Assembly (NCBI RefSeq): GCF_900217795.1
Contig: NZ_OBMQ01000002.1
Location: 62,001-126,000 of the forward strand
Reading direction: 5' to 3'
DNA: 64,000 bases
Origin: Ureibacillus xyleni
GTDB taxonomy: Bacteria > Bacillota > Bacilli > Bacillales_A > Planococcaceae
Shown here one piece after another: positions 28,416 to 37,471 of the stretch. A model generated the notes under the pieces. The model saw nothing but the letters and a program-made list of their open reading frames with translations. It did not search any database and was not told the DNA's origin. A program made the translations under genes and the position numbers. How positions within the stretch are numbered: position 1 is the first letter of the stretch; every line of letters begins with the position of its first letter.

Positions 28416-29471
28416 TTGACAATGACAGATGCAGAGAAAACGAAAAAGTTACGTAAAGACGTTGCACCTTTTGCACAATCTGAATTAAAAACGAGTATTT
28501 TACAAATCTTCAACACGATCGTACCATTGCTTGTTATTTGGGCAGCAGGGTATTATTTATTACAATTTTCACCATGGTATACAGTGGCGTGTAGTGTACT
28601 TGCTTCCGGCTTTGTTGTACGTACTTTCATTATTTTCCATGATTGTACACATGGTTCATTTTTCAAAAGTAAAAAAGCAAATGATCTTGTAGGAAATATC
28701 ACTGGTATATTAACTTCTTTCCCATACCAGAAGTGGAAACGTGAACATACGATTCACCATGCAACAAGTTCGAACTTAGACAAGCGTGGAATTGGCGACA
28801 TCGACATGTTAACAGTAGATGAATATTTAGAAAAGTCGAAGCTTAGTCGTTTTGGTTATCGTCTATATCGTAACCCAATTGTTATGTTTGGCTTAGGTCC
28901 ATTGTATATGGTATTAGTTTTAAATCGTGTTAACCGTAAAGATGCAAAACAAAAAGAACGTTTAAATACGTATTTTACAAATATCGCCTTAGTGGTTATT
29001 TGTACAACATTAATTTTAATTTTTGGTTGGCAAACATTTTTATTAGTGCATGCTATCACATTGTTTATCGCAGGATCTCTTGGTATCTGGTTATTTTACA
29101 TCCAACATACTTACGAAGATTCGTACTTTGAATATGATACAGATTGGGATTATGTAAAAGCAGCTGTTGAAGGAAGCTCTTATTATAAACTGCCAAAAAT
29201 TTTACAATGGATTACTGGTAATATTGGTTTCCACCATGTGCACCATTTAGCACCAAGAGTACCAAATTATAAATTGGAAGAAGCACATGAATCAATTCCA
29301 CCGCTTCAAAGAGCAACGACAATTACATTAAAAACTAGTGTTGAGTCGATTCGTTATAAGTTATACGATCCAGAACGTAAAAAGTTTGTTTCCTTTAAAG
29401 AAGTAGAAGAGTTAATTCGAATAAGAGAAAAATCGTTAAAATCGAAAAACATGAAAGCCATCTCTAAATAA
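28416..29471 (+). CDS. des: Membrane fatty acid desaturase Des
   Basis: Start TTG 28416 lies eight bases after AGAAGG; an in-frame ATG at 28422 is a less well-spaced alternative. The 351-residue protein has four to six membrane helices and the three histidine boxes of acyl-lipid desaturases: HDCTH (75-79), HTIHH and HHVHH. It inserts a cis double bond into membrane phospholipid acyl chains (Delta5 in B. subtilis) to keep the membrane fluid in the cold. The gene is followed directly by desK-desR, which encode its thermosensor system. Confidence 0.93.
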   Translation: MTMTDAEKTKKLRKDVAPFAQSELKTSILQIFNTIVPLLVIWAAGYYLLQFSPWYTVACSVLASGFVVRTFIIFHDCTHGSFFKSKKANDLVGNITGILTSFPYQKWKREHTIHHATSSNLDKRGIGDIDMLTVDEYLEKSKLSRFGYRLYRNPIVMFGLGPLYMVLVLNRVNRKDAKQKERLNTYFTNIALVVICTTLILIFGWQTFLLVHAITLFIAGSLGIWLFYIQHTYEDSYFEYDTDWDYVKAAVEGSSYYKLPKILQWITGNIGFHHVHHLAPRVPNYKLEEAHESIPPLQRATTITLKTSVESIRYKLYDPERKKFVSFKEVEELIRIREKSLKSKNMKAISK

Positions 29472-29485
29472 GAGGTGGTTTTTCT
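29456..29485 (+). terminator. Hairpin at the end of des (partial terminator)
   Basis: AGCCATCTCT and AGAGGTGGTT form a stem spanning the des stop codon, followed by TTTCT. It probably lowers read-through into desKR, which has a possible -10-like TATAAT just beyond (near 29506). Confidence 0.65.
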
Positions 29486-29523
29486 ATAGCTTCTGATTTT
29501 TGTTATAATATATTAGAAAAACT

Positions 29524-30672
29524 ATGAATACAGTGAGGAAAGACATGCAAAGTTGGTATACAATACTACCGAAAAATCCATGGATTAGTATTTACGTTTG
29601 GATCATTTTTTGTATCATGCCCTTTTACTTCATCATCAAATCTTATTCCTTTGTCCAAATAATCATCGGACTCGTGTTAATTTTACTTTATTTTCTTTCT
29701 CACCGTTTTTCCTTTCAATCAAAAAATGGGTTAGTCTACATGTGGATCAGTTTTGAAATGGTATTGAATATAGCTATGACATTAATGTTTGGCTATATTT
29801 ATTTGTCATTATTTACCGCTTTCTTTATTGGTAATATTCGAAATACTGTTGGTTTCTTTATTATGTATGGGTTACATATTGGATTTACAGTTATTTCGAT
29901 TGTTGCGGGCTATTTTATTGATTTGCATCTATTTCTTTCGCAAACACCTTTTATCATTATTACTGTTATTGGGGTTGTTTTACTACCGTTTACTTTGTAT
30001 AGCCGTAATAAAAGGGAAAATTTAGAAGGTGAACTTGAAACAGCAAAAGAACGTATTGAGGAATTGATTATCCATGAAGAACGGCAACGTATAGCTAGGG
30101 ATCTTCATGATACATTAGGGCAGAAACTATCCATGATTGGACTAAAAAGCGATTTAGCTAGTCGATTGGTGACAAAAAATCCTGAACAAGCGTTACAAGA
30201 GATTAAAGATATTCGTCATACCGCTAGCATAGCATTAAAAGAAGTTCGTGAACTCGTGGCAGATATGCGAGCTGTTAAACTACACGAAGAAATAATACGA
30301 GTTGAGCAAATATTAAAAGCTGCACAAATTGACTATGAAATCTCTGGAAATGCAGCGGAATTGCATATTCCTGTTCTGATTGAAAATGTACTAAGCATGT
30401 GCTTAAAAGAAGCCATCACAAATGTTGTTAAGCATAGTGGTGCAAAAAAATGTAAAATTACATTAAAGAAAAGTTACAATGAAATTACTTTATGTATTAT
30501 TGATGACGGTAAGGGATTTAATGAAAAGCTAAATATCAACGGAAACGGATTAAAAGGAATGCAGGAACGTTTGGAATTTATTAACGGCTCCCTTAAAATT
30601 GAAAATAAGAAAGGCGCCAAACTCCAAATAAGTGTACCGCTAGCCATTACACACCAGAAAGGAAATGAGTGA
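29524..30672 (+). CDS. desK: Thermosensor histidine kinase DesK
   Basis: The 382-residue protein has an N-terminal membrane domain of four or five helices (about residues 20-158). A two-helix coiled coil with phospho-accepting His195 in RIARDLHDTLGQ (B. subtilis His188) and a HATPase_c domain (NVVKHSGAKK, DDGKGFN, GNGLKGMQERL) follow. DesK senses membrane thickness and order in the cold and phosphorylates DesR. The start codon ATG 29524 lacks a strong Shine-Dalgarno; ATG 29545 (MQSWYT) with GAGGAAAG ahead of it is an alternative that would give 375 residues. Confidence 0.93.
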   Translation: MNTVRKDMQSWYTILPKNPWISIYVWIIFCIMPFYFIIKSYSFVQIIIGLVLILLYFLSHRFSFQSKNGLVYMWISFEMVLNIAMTLMFGYIYLSLFTAFFIGNIRNTVGFFIMYGLHIGFTVISIVAGYFIDLHLFLSQTPFIIITVIGVVLLPFTLYSRNKRENLEGELETAKERIEELIIHEERQRIARDLHDTLGQKLSMIGLKSDLASRLVTKNPEQALQEIKDIRHTASIALKEVRELVADMRAVKLHEEIIRVEQILKAAQIDYEISGNAAELHIPVLIENVLSMCLKEAITNVVKHSGAKKCKITLKKSYNEITLCIIDDGKGFNEKLNINGNGLKGMQERLEFINGSLKIENKKGAKLQISVPLAITHQKGNE

Positions 30673-30673
30673 A

Positions 30674-31282
30674 ATGATTCGAATTGTCATTGCAGAAGAC
30701 CAAGGCATGTTACTTGGTGCAATGAAATCACTTCTTAATATGGAAGAAGATATGGAAGTGGTAGGACTTGCAAAAAACGGTGAAGAAGCAGTTCAATTAG
30801 TCAAAGAACATCAGCCTGACATATGTATAATGGATATCGAAATGCCTGTAAAAACCGGTCTGGATGCAGCAGAAGAAATACAGGATCAAACCTATTGTAA
30901 GGTGATTATTTTAACAACCTTTGCAAGACCTGGATATTTCGAACGTGCAAGAAAAGCAGGTGTGCGCGGCTATTTATTAAAAGATAGCCCGATTGAAGAA
31001 TTGGTACATTCCATTCGAGTGATAATGGATGGTCGCCGTATTTATGCTCCTGAACTAGTGGACTTTGTTTACGAAGATGATAGTGAAAATCCATTAACAG
31101 AACGGGAAAGCCAAGTTTTAGAGCTTGTAGCTGAAGGGAAAACGACGAAAGAAATCGCCGCAGAACTTTTCTTATCTGCAGGTACAGTACGCAATTATAT
31201 TTCTACCATTTTAGATAAATTAGGCGTAGGGAATAGAATTGAAGCAATTTCTCGTTTTAAAGAAAAAGGATGGAATAAATAA
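30674..31282 (+). CDS. desR: Response regulator DesR
   Basis: Start taken at ATG 30674 (MIRIVIAEDQGMLLGA), which aligns with B. subtilis DesR and makes the phosphorylation site Asp54 (CIMDIEMP), the known number. The in-frame ATG at 30665 would overlap desK by 8 bases and is too close to AAGG. The 202-residue protein has a receiver domain and a C-terminal LuxR/FixJ-type helix-turn-helix (LTERESQVLELVAEGKTTKEIA). Phosphorylated DesR activates des. Confidence 0.93.
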   Translation: MIRIVIAEDQGMLLGAMKSLLNMEEDMEVVGLAKNGEEAVQLVKEHQPDICIMDIEMPVKTGLDAAEEIQDQTYCKVIILTTFARPGYFERARKAGVRGYLLKDSPIEELVHSIRVIMDGRRIYAPELVDFVYEDDSENPLTERESQVLELVAEGKTTKEIAAELFLSAGTVRNYISTILDKLGVGNRIEAISRFKEKGWNK

Positions 31283-31283
31283 A

Positions 31284-31312
31284 ACTGGATGGCATTACGC
31301 CATCCAGTTTTC
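31284..31312. terminator. Bidirectional terminator between desR and proline dehydrogenase
   Basis: ACTGGATGGC and GCCATCCAGT form a perfect 10-bp stem around ATTAC, with TTTTC after it on the plus strand and a T-run on the minus strand. Confidence 0.9.
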
Positions 31313-31315
31313 TAT

Positions 31316-32290
31316 TTATTTCTTCTTAGTCAAACGTCCTAAAATAAATGCTGCTGCTGCAACACCGATTACAGTATTTGTTTTCTTTGTAAATACTTGT
31401 TTAGTCACAAGGTTTAAGTTTTGAGGGCGTTCTGCTAATCGACGCATGAAGTAACCGTACCAATCGTTACCAAATGGAACATACGTACAGAAATTGTATC
31501 CCTCTTTTGCAAGTTCAGTTTGCATTTCTTTACGGAATCCATAAAGCATTTGGAATTCGAATTTATCATTTGGAATGTTATGATCTTTTACAAATTGTTT
31601 AACATGATTAATTACATTATGGTCATGAGTTGCAATTGATGTAAATTTACCATGTAATAAATGGTACTCGATTAGGTCAATAAAATTTAAATCGATATCA
31701 TGTTTATCTTGATAAGCCACATCTGCAGGTTCTTTATAAGCACCTTTTACGATACGTAAACGGTAATTTTTATATTTTTCGATGTTTTCTTTCGCATTAA
31801 AGAAATATGCTTGAATAACTGTACCAACATTATCGTATTTAAGAGAAAGTTGATCTAATAAATCAAATGAAGGTTGAAGGCGTGCATAGTTCTCCATATC
31901 AAGGTTGATGTGCATATTGTAACGAGCTGCTAATCCAACAATTTCATCTAAGTTGTCATAACAAAAATCATAATCGATATCTAAACCAAGTTGAGAAGGT
32001 TTAAGGGAAATATGTGCATCTACGTCATTTTCATGGATTGCTTCAATTACTTCAAGAATTTGTTCTTTTGCTTTTGTCGCTTCTGATTTTTCATAAACGA
32101 ATTCTCCAAGGTTGTCTACAGTACAGGAGATTCCTTGAGCATTTAATTCTTTAATACTTTGAATTACTTCTGGAATGTTTGTACCAGCTACTACACTTTG
32201 AGCACCAAGTCTAAGTCCATACTTTTGAGCTGCACTGTTTAAAAGTTGATTTTCAGATAAGTTGTAGAAGAAATCTCGTAAAATTGGCAT
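31316..32290 (-). CDS. putB: Proline dehydrogenase (monofunctional)
   Basis: The 324-residue protein is a PRODH TIM barrel. It shows VAGTNIPEVIQSIKELNAQGISCTVDNLGE (key part CTVDNLGE), ISLKPSQLGLD, NLDMENYA, RIVKGAY and the late YVPFGNDWYGYFMRRLAERPQN motif that binds substrate and FAD. It oxidises proline to pyrroline-5-carboxylate. It is unusual in ending with about 20 extra residues, TNTVIGVAAAAFILGRLTKKK, which looks like a single membrane helix with basic end (key part VIGVAAAAFILGRL) not present in typical PutB/FadM. GAGG lies eight bases before ATG. No P5C dehydrogenase gene is in the window. Confidence 0.92.
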   Translation of the reverse strand: MPILRDFFYNLSENQLLNSAAQKYGLRLGAQSVVAGTNIPEVIQSIKELNAQGISCTVDNLGEFVYEKSEATKAKEQILEVIEAIHENDVDAHISLKPSQLGLDIDYDFCYDNLDEIVGLAARYNMHINLDMENYARLQPSFDLLDQLSLKYDNVGTVIQAYFFNAKENIEKYKNYRLRIVKGAYKEPADVAYQDKHDIDLNFIDLIEYHLLHGKFTSIATHDHNVINHVKQFVKDHNIPNDKFEFQMLYGFRKEMQTELAKEGYNFCTYVPFGNDWYGYFMRRLAERPQNLNLVTKQVFTKKTNTVIGVAAAAFILGRLTKKK

Positions 32291-32383
32291 AATCGGAACC
32301 TCATTTCTTTTTTAAAAGTAATTATAACATACAGTAAATTGCTAACAGTGAATTGCAAATACTTTAAATTTTCCAATTTTAAT

Positions 32384-33136
32384 TTATACACTTTTTAGTA
32401 TTTGCATACGTTCATTAAATAATGTAGGGTAACTCAAAAAACCAACCATTATACTTGAAAGTGCTGCTGTTGTTAATAAACCAAATATAATCAGTATTTG
32501 AAATTGAACAGCTTGAACGGGATCTGCACCTCCTATTATTTGACCACTCATCATACCAGGTAGTTGAACTAGCCCAATTGTTTTTTGGCTTTCAATTGTT
32601 GGAATCATACTGGCTTTAATTGAATTTGTTAATTGTTTATGAATTGCTTGTTTAGGAGTACCACCAAGAGAAAGAATTAATTCGATTTGATCACGACTAC
32701 TTTCAACTTCTGCAGTAAATCGGTTTAAAAATAATATCGATAATACCATAGAATTGCCAATAAGCATTCCGCTAATTGGAATAATGTATTGTGCAGTGGC
32801 TGGTACGATGTGAAGTCCAAGTAAAATTCCTTGTGTAACAACTTCAACTACAATAAGTGTCAGGGCAATCTTCCATGTGATTCCTTTGATAGCTTTCCCT
32901 TTTTTTCGAGCATTTAACGTAGCAGCAACAATCATTAAAGTAATCATTAATAAAATATAAACAATACTTTCCGTTTCAAAAACAAATTTCAATACATAAC
33001 CAACTATAAGTAATTGAATAATGGAACGAACAGTTGCAATTATCGTATCTTTTTCAAGCCCTAGTTTTAGTGTTTTAGATAAAAATAATGGGATAAGGAC
33101 AAATATAAGTGTTAAAGATAATGTAGTATAACTCAC
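32384..33136 (-). CDS. fetB: FetB/YbbM-type ABC transporter permease (UPF0014)
   Basis: The 250-residue protein has about seven hydrophobic segments and the UPF0014 motifs RSIIQLLIVGYVL, GMLIGNSMV and QLPGMMSGQIIGGADP. The family is the permease of FetAB, which in E. coli exports iron and protects against oxidative stress. The start overlaps the end of the ATPase gene by four bases, a typical coupled pair. Substrate in Firmicutes is not established. Confidence 0.9.
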   Translation of the reverse strand: MSYTTLSLTLIFVLIPLFLSKTLKLGLEKDTIIATVRSIIQLLIVGYVLKFVFETESIVYILLMITLMIVAATLNARKKGKAIKGITWKIALTLIVVEVVTQGILLGLHIVPATAQYIIPISGMLIGNSMVLSILFLNRFTAEVESSRDQIELILSLGGTPKQAIHKQLTNSIKASMIPTIESQKTIGLVQLPGMMSGQIIGGADPVQAVQFQILIIFGLLTTAALSSIMVGFLSYPTLFNERMQILKSV

Positions 33137-33867
33137 ACTTCCTGTACCCCCGAAACAAAATTTTGAATATATTTATTTGAGTTGTTCCATAAGATATTCG
33201 TTTCCCCGCTTTCTAACAATTGCCCATTCATCATCACCCATGTATAATCTCCTACTCGTTTCGCTTGCTCAATATTATGAGTAATCCAAATCATTGTTAC
33301 TTGATACTTTTGATTAATTTTTAAAATAAGCTGTTCAATATCATTTACAGAACTAGGATCCAGTGCAGATGTTATTTCGTCTAGCAATAAAACTTCTGGA
33401 TGGTTAATAAAGGTACGAGCTATTGAAACTTTTTGACGTTGACCACCAGACAAATCCTCAGCATGTCTATGTAAAAATGATTCATCTAGGCCAACATTAT
33501 TTAAAAACTTAATGGCTTCAGTTTTTGGAAACTTTTTATTTTGTAATGTATAAGGTAAAGCTAAATTTTCGTAGACGGTTCCTTTTAAAATTGGCGCACT
33601 TTGCAAAACAATTCCTACATTCCTACGAAGTGTGGTAGGTTCATAGGAATTAATTGGTTTATTTTGAATATAAACCTCGCCAGATGTAGGTGAGTAAAGC
33701 CCATTGCACAATTTGAGTAATGTTGTTTTTCCTGCTCCTGAAGGGCCAACGAGAGTAGTTATTTTTCCTTTATAAAATTCTCCACTTACATTATTTAAAA
33801 TAGACAGCTGCTCAGTTTCATAACAAACATTTTCGAATTTGATAACTGTTTCATGGAATTGTGTCAT
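33133..33867 (-). CDS. fetA: FetA/YbbL-type ABC transporter ATP-binding protein
   Basis: The 244-residue ATPase has Walker A GPSGAGKTT, Q-loop LQSAPI, signature LSGGQRQKV, Walker B VLLLDEITSALD and switch-His in WITHN. It powers the overlapping downstream permease (fetB). AGGAGA lies four bases before ATG. A strong hairpin with T-run on the same strand sits about 80 bases upstream of the start, a possible attenuator. Confidence 0.9.
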   Translation of the reverse strand: MTQFHETVIKFENVCYETEQLSILNNVSGEFYKGKITTLVGPSGAGKTTLLKLCNGLYSPTSGEVYIQNKPINSYEPTTLRRNVGIVLQSAPILKGTVYENLALPYTLQNKKFPKTEAIKFLNNVGLDESFLHRHAEDLSGGQRQKVSIARTFINHPEVLLLDEITSALDPSSVNDIEQLILKINQKYQVTMIWITHNIEQAKRVGDYTWVMMNGQLLESGETNILWNNSNKYIQNFVSGVQEV

Positions 33868-34179
33868 GATTTTCTCCTAATCTGAAGTCAATACTTATAT
33901 TATATCGATTTATTTTATAACTATAAATTTATAAAGAGTAGAAATCATGAAAAAAGCTAACTCAAGAATGGGGGCTTGAGTTAGCTAAAACCTTAATATC
34001 TAGTCGTTCAAGGGGGAGAAGACTAGTCTAACACCATTTTTACCATGTAATTGGGAAAATATACGTAAACCCCATTTTTTCGATAAATTAACGTAATATT
34101 TAGGGAGTTTAAACAATACTTGGTTTTGTTAAATAGTGTATACTATGACTAATTATGAAACTGGAAGAAGGGGCTATAA
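33868..34179. other. Divergent promoter region of fetAB and pncB with an embedded hairpin
   Basis: About 310 bases separate the two starts. It includes the minus-strand hairpin at 33949-33986. Between 33990 and 34170 I see no coding frame with a ribosome-binding site except a seven-codon string on the minus strand. Confidence 0.5.
33949..33986 (-). terminator. Terminator-like hairpin upstream of fetA
   Basis: AGCTAACTCAAG (33955-33966) and CTTGAGTTAGCT (33975-33986) form a perfect 12-bp stem. On the minus strand it is followed by six T residues, so it would stop a minus-strand transcript ahead of fetA; on the plus strand only AAAACC follows. Confidence 0.75.
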
Positions 34180-35655
34180 ATGAAATCGAATTATGCTGAT
34201 GATAGCTTGACTCTACACACAGATTTGTACCAAATAAATATGGCGGAAAGCTATTGGGCAGACGGTATTCATGAAAGAAAAGCCGTTTTTGAATTGTATT
34301 TTAGAAAACTGCCATTTGGAAATGGATATGCCATATTTGCAGGGTTGGATCGCATTTTAGAATATTTACGTAATTTCCGCCTTTCGCAATCTGATATTAC
34401 TTATTTAACTGAAGAACTTGGCTATAAACCAGACTTTATTGAATATCTACAAAATATAAAATTTACTGGAACAATATATTCAATGGTTGAGGGAGAGTTA
34501 GTTTTCGCGAATGAACCGATTTTACGAGTTGAGGCACCTCTTGTTGAAGCGCAACTAATAGAAACAGCACTATTAAATATCGTCAATTACCAAACGTTAA
34601 TTGCGACGAAAGCTAGTAGAATTAAACAAATTACTAAAAATGATGGGTTAGCAGAATTTGGGGCACGCCGAGCGCAAGAAATGGATGCTGCCATTTGGGG
34701 TGCACGTGCAGCAGTTATTGGAGGATTTGATTCAACTTCTAATGTACGTGCGGGTAAGCTGTTTAATATTCCTGTTTCAGGTACACATGCCCATTCATTA
34801 GTTCAAGCGTATAAAGATGAATATGAAGCTTTTCATTCCTATGCAAAACGTCATAGAGATTGTGTGTTTTTAGTTGATACTTATAACACATTAAAATCTG
34901 GTGTTCCTAATGCCATCCGAGTGGCAAAAGAATTAGGTGACAAAATAAACTTTGTCGGCATTCGATTAGATAGTGGCGATATTGCGTTTTTATCAAAAGA
35001 AGCAAGAAGAATGTTGGATGAAGCAGGATTTCCAAATGCGAAAATTATCGTTTCAAACGACTTAGATGAATATACAATCTTAAATTTAATTGCCCAGGGT
35101 GCAAAAGTGGATTCTTGGGGAATTGGTACGAAGCTAATAACAGCTTATGATCAGCCTGCATTAGGAGCCGTTTATAAATTAGTTTCTATTGAAAATGAAC
35201 ATGGAGAAATGGAAGATACAATTAAAATTACAGCTAATGCTGAAAAGGTTTCAACGCCAGGACTAAAAAAATTATATCGCATTATTAACCGTGAAAATGG
35301 TAAAGCAGAGGGCGATTATATTGTGATGGCGGATGAAAATCCACAAGAGGAAAAACGCCTAAAAATGTTCCATCCAGTTCATACTTTTATTTCGAAGTTT
35401 GTTACAAATTTTGAAGCGAAAGAATTACACCAAAAAGTTATTGATAAAGGGCAAGTTGTGTATGAAAGTCCGACTGTAATGGAAATGAAACAGTATGCGA
35501 GTGAAAATTTAAATCTTTTATGGGAAGAATATAAACGCTCACTAAACCCTGAAGAATATCCAGTAGACTTAAGTCAAAAATGTTGGGATAACAAAATGCG
35601 TAATATTGAAGAAGTGAGAAACATGGTGCATAATATCGAGTTCGGTAAGGAGTGA
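34180..35655 (+). CDS. pncB: Nicotinate phosphoribosyltransferase
   Basis: The 491-residue protein starts with [18 protein letters not shown] and contains [20 protein letters not shown] (key GARRAQ), VSGTHAHS (catalytic-histidine region) and [12 protein letters not shown], all typical of nicotinate PRTase class 2/Firmicute PncB. It makes nicotinate mononucleotide from nicotinate and PRPP in the Preiss-Handler route. It is followed after four bases by nadE, so NAD salvage and final amidation are coexpressed. GAAGAAGGGG precedes ATG. Confidence 0.93.
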   Translation: MKSNYADDSLTLHTDLYQINMAESYWADGIHERKAVFELYFRKLPFGNGYAIFAGLDRILEYLRNFRLSQSDITYLTEELGYKPDFIEYLQNIKFTGTIYSMVEGELVFANEPILRVEAPLVEAQLIETALLNIVNYQTLIATKASRIKQITKNDGLAEFGARRAQEMDAAIWGARAAVIGGFDSTSNVRAGKLFNIPVSGTHAHSLVQAYKDEYEAFHSYAKRHRDCVFLVDTYNTLKSGVPNAIRVAKELGDKINFVGIRLDSGDIAFLSKEARRMLDEAGFPNAKIIVSNDLDEYTILNLIAQGAKVDSWGIGTKLITAYDQPALGAVYKLVSIENEHGEMEDTIKITANAEKVSTPGLKKLYRIINRENGKAEGDYIVMADENPQEEKRLKMFHPVHTFISKFVTNFEAKELHQKVIDKGQVVYESPTVMEMKQYASENLNLLWEEYKRSLNPEEYPVDLSQKCWDNKMRNIEEVRNMVHNIEFGKE

Positions 35656-35659
35656 TCTT

Positions 35660-36487
35660 GTGGGGACTCTACAGCAACAAATTATTGAAGAATTAAAAGT
35701 TTTGCCAAAGATTAATCCAGAAGAAGAAGTTCGTAAATCCGTCAACTTTTTAAAAGAGTATGCGATAAAGCATTCATTTTTAAAAGGGTTTGTCATTGCA
35801 ATTAGTGGTGGGCAGGATTCTACTTTAGTTGGGAAACTTGTTCAAATTGCGGTGAATGAGTTAAACGACGAACTTGGGGAACAAAAATTTTCAACTTTCG
35901 CAATCCGTCTTCCTTATGGTGTTCAAGCCGATGAACAGGATTGCCAAGATGCGCTTTCTTTTATTCAACCAACAAAAGTGTATGAAATTAATATTAAACC
36001 AGCAGTAGATGCAAGTGTTAAGTCTCTTTTAGAAGCAGGAATTGAATTAAGTGATTTTGCAAAAGGAAATGAGAAAGCACGGGAGCGAATGAAAGTTCAA
36101 TATTCAATTGCTGCTATGAAAGGTGCTGTTGTAGTTGGTACTGATCATGCTGCTGAAGCAATAACAGGATTCTATACAAAGTTTGGGGATGGCGGTGTAG
36201 ATTTGACGCCAATTTTCCGTTTGAATAAGCGCCAGGGAAAACAACTATTAGCTCATTTAAATTGCCCAGAACATTTATATTTAAAAGCGCCAACAGCTGA
36301 TTTAGAAGAGGAAAGACCAGCGCTTCCTGATGAAACGGCTTTAGGTGTAACGTATGAAATGATTGACGATTATTTAGAAGGTAAAGAGGTTCCTGAAGAA
36401 GCAAGGAAAGTGATTGAAGGTCATTATTTACGATCACAACATAAAAGACATTTACCAATTACGATTTTTGATCAATTTTGGAGATAA
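35660..36487 (+). CDS. nadE: Ammonia-dependent NAD synthetase
   Basis: Start GTG 35660, after AAGGAGTGA at the end of pncB. The 275-residue enzyme has the PP-loop [47 protein letters not shown] and the C-terminal [10 protein letters not shown]. It amidates nicotinate adenine dinucleotide to NAD using ammonia and ATP; no glutaminase domain is present. It forms a two-gene operon with pncB and ends at a strong terminator. Confidence 0.95.
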   Translation: MGTLQQQIIEELKVLPKINPEEEVRKSVNFLKEYAIKHSFLKGFVIAISGGQDSTLVGKLVQIAVNELNDELGEQKFSTFAIRLPYGVQADEQDCQDALSFIQPTKVYEINIKPAVDASVKSLLEAGIELSDFAKGNEKARERMKVQYSIAAMKGAVVVGTDHAAEAITGFYTKFGDGGVDLTPIFRLNKRQGKQLLAHLNCPEHLYLKAPTADLEEERPALPDETALGVTYEMIDDYLEGKEVPEEARKVIEGHYLRSQHKRHLPITIFDQFWR

Positions 36488-36497
36488 CGTTGCATAT

Positions 36498-36540
36498 AGT
36501 GTAGAAAGAGGGTTAATGCCCTTTTTCTACACTTTTTTCT
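36498..36540 (+). terminator. Intrinsic terminator after nadE
   Basis: AGTGTAGAAAGAGGG and CCCTTTTTCTACACT pair along 15 bases with one mismatch, followed by six T residues. Confidence 0.9.
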
Positions 36541-36663
36541 TTAAATCAAAATATTTAATAATAATTGTAAAAAACTTAGTTTTGCTTGCTTAAATGTATT
36601 TCAAATATACCGATGAATTAGTTAAAGATGGGTATATAGTTATAAGAAGGGAGGTAAGTGCTT

Positions 36664-36999
36664 ATGAGAACGACGCGTGTTCAGCCGGTACCTAGTAGTA
36701 TTTTTAGAAACTCTAGGCAATATTTACATTCCAACGAGTTGTTTTATCGGACGTTGCAAGAAGGTGAAAGTAGAGGGCGCCAGCAAAGAGGGCAACAGCA
36801 AGGAAAAAATGCACAAGCAACTAGTAGGGATAAAAAGCGGGTTTTGAAAAAGACTCAAAACAAATTTATAGTCAAAGGCATACAGTTAGATGCCGATACA
36901 GCTGCAACAATGCGTAACAGCCTTTTAGATCATGCGATGAAGATAAATGCTATGTATAAAAGAAAGGAAAGAATAAGCACTTACCGATCTTCGGTATGA
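36664..36999 (+). CDS. Small basic protein of unknown function
   Basis: Start ATG 36664, nine bases after AGGGAGG (36648-36654); GTG 36658 is only three bases from it. The 111-residue product (begins MRTTRVQPVPSSIFRN) is strongly basic, with a glutamine/arginine-rich centre (RGRQQRGQQQGK) and a C-terminal helical part (AATMRNSLLDHAMKINAMYKRK). There is no signal peptide or membrane segment. I do not recognise a family. It might bind nucleic acid or another anionic partner, judging only from charge. Its terminator seems to have been split by a small insertion (37004-37278). Confidence 0.65.
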   Translation: MRTTRVQPVPSSIFRNSRQYLHSNELFYRTLQEGESRGRQQRGQQQGKNAQATSRDKKRVLKKTQNKFIVKGIQLDADTAATMRNSLLDHAMKINAMYKRKERISTYRSSV

Positions 37000-37020
37000 T
37001 TAAAACATCTCAAAAGGTTT

Positions 37021-37255
37021 AGGGCACTGAAAAAGTCGATTTTAATAAATTTTTATAATAAAAATACGCTCAGATCTTTTAGGAAGTGGGATTCACGAAG
37101 ACTCCTACGGGAACAGCTTGAGCTGAAGACCCCGCAGGAGCTTGCGACGAGGAGGCTGAAGCCAAGCCCGTGGAAAGCGAAGTGAATCCCACCTTCTATT
37201 TAGAAGCAAATAATTACTATAAATTTTTATCGGTATTTAGTTTTTCAGTGGCTTC
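37021..37255. mobile_element. MITE-like element inside a terminator, 235 bp
   Basis: It is bounded by a 10-bp direct repeat CAAAAGGTTT (likely target duplication). Near each end is an inverted CACTGAAAAA (37025-37034; complement at 37241-37250), four and five bases from the edges. Further inverted sequences lie inside (TAAATTTTTAT near both ends; GAAGTGGGATTCAC against GTGAATCCCACCTTC). No transposase gene is present, so it would be mobilised in trans. CACTGAAAAA ends are reminiscent of IS1182-type elements, but this is only a resemblance. Confidence 0.7.
37086..37191. repeat. GC-rich imperfect palindrome of the type common in Bacillaceae intergenic regions
   Basis: Ends GTGGGATTCAC and GTGAATCCCAC are exact inverted copies. 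Inside lie GACTCCTACGGGAACAGC and GACCCCGCAGGAGC, the GC-rich motifs of a roughly 100-bp repeat scattered between genes in many Bacillus relatives (recalled from general knowledge). It forms the core of the MITE-like element. Confidence 0.75.
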
Positions 37256-37471
37256 CAAAAGGTTTGAGGTGTTTTTTTATAATTCTCCTTCTGCCAAAAT
37301 CCATTTCACAATCCGGTATAAAATAAGTAGATACAAAATATATATATTATCGGTACTGATGTGAAAAACAATCGATGCGAATTTACCTAATGTATATAAT
37401 TCGTAAATAACTATAGCAATTAAATCGATCAGTTTCACAATGGGGATTAAATGGTGAAGGAGCGTTCATTC

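Larger units (their letters stand above)
37004..37278 (+). terminator. Terminator split by an insertion
   Basis: Left arm AACATCTCAAA (37004-37014) and right arm TTTGAGGTGTT (37263-37273), followed by a T-run, match each other with one G-U pair but lie 248 bases apart. CAAAAGGTTT occurs at both 37011-37020 and 37256-37265. Removing one copy and the DNA between restores a compact 11-bp stem with an AGG loop, a classical terminator. Confidence 0.75.
37000..37471. other. Intergenic region with interrupted terminator and nosL promoter
   Basis: The first 280 bases are the split terminator and its MITE-like insert. From 37280 to 37471 the DNA is AT-rich with no coding signal apart from the nosL ribosome-binding site GAAGGAG (37456-37462). 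Confidence 0.6.
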
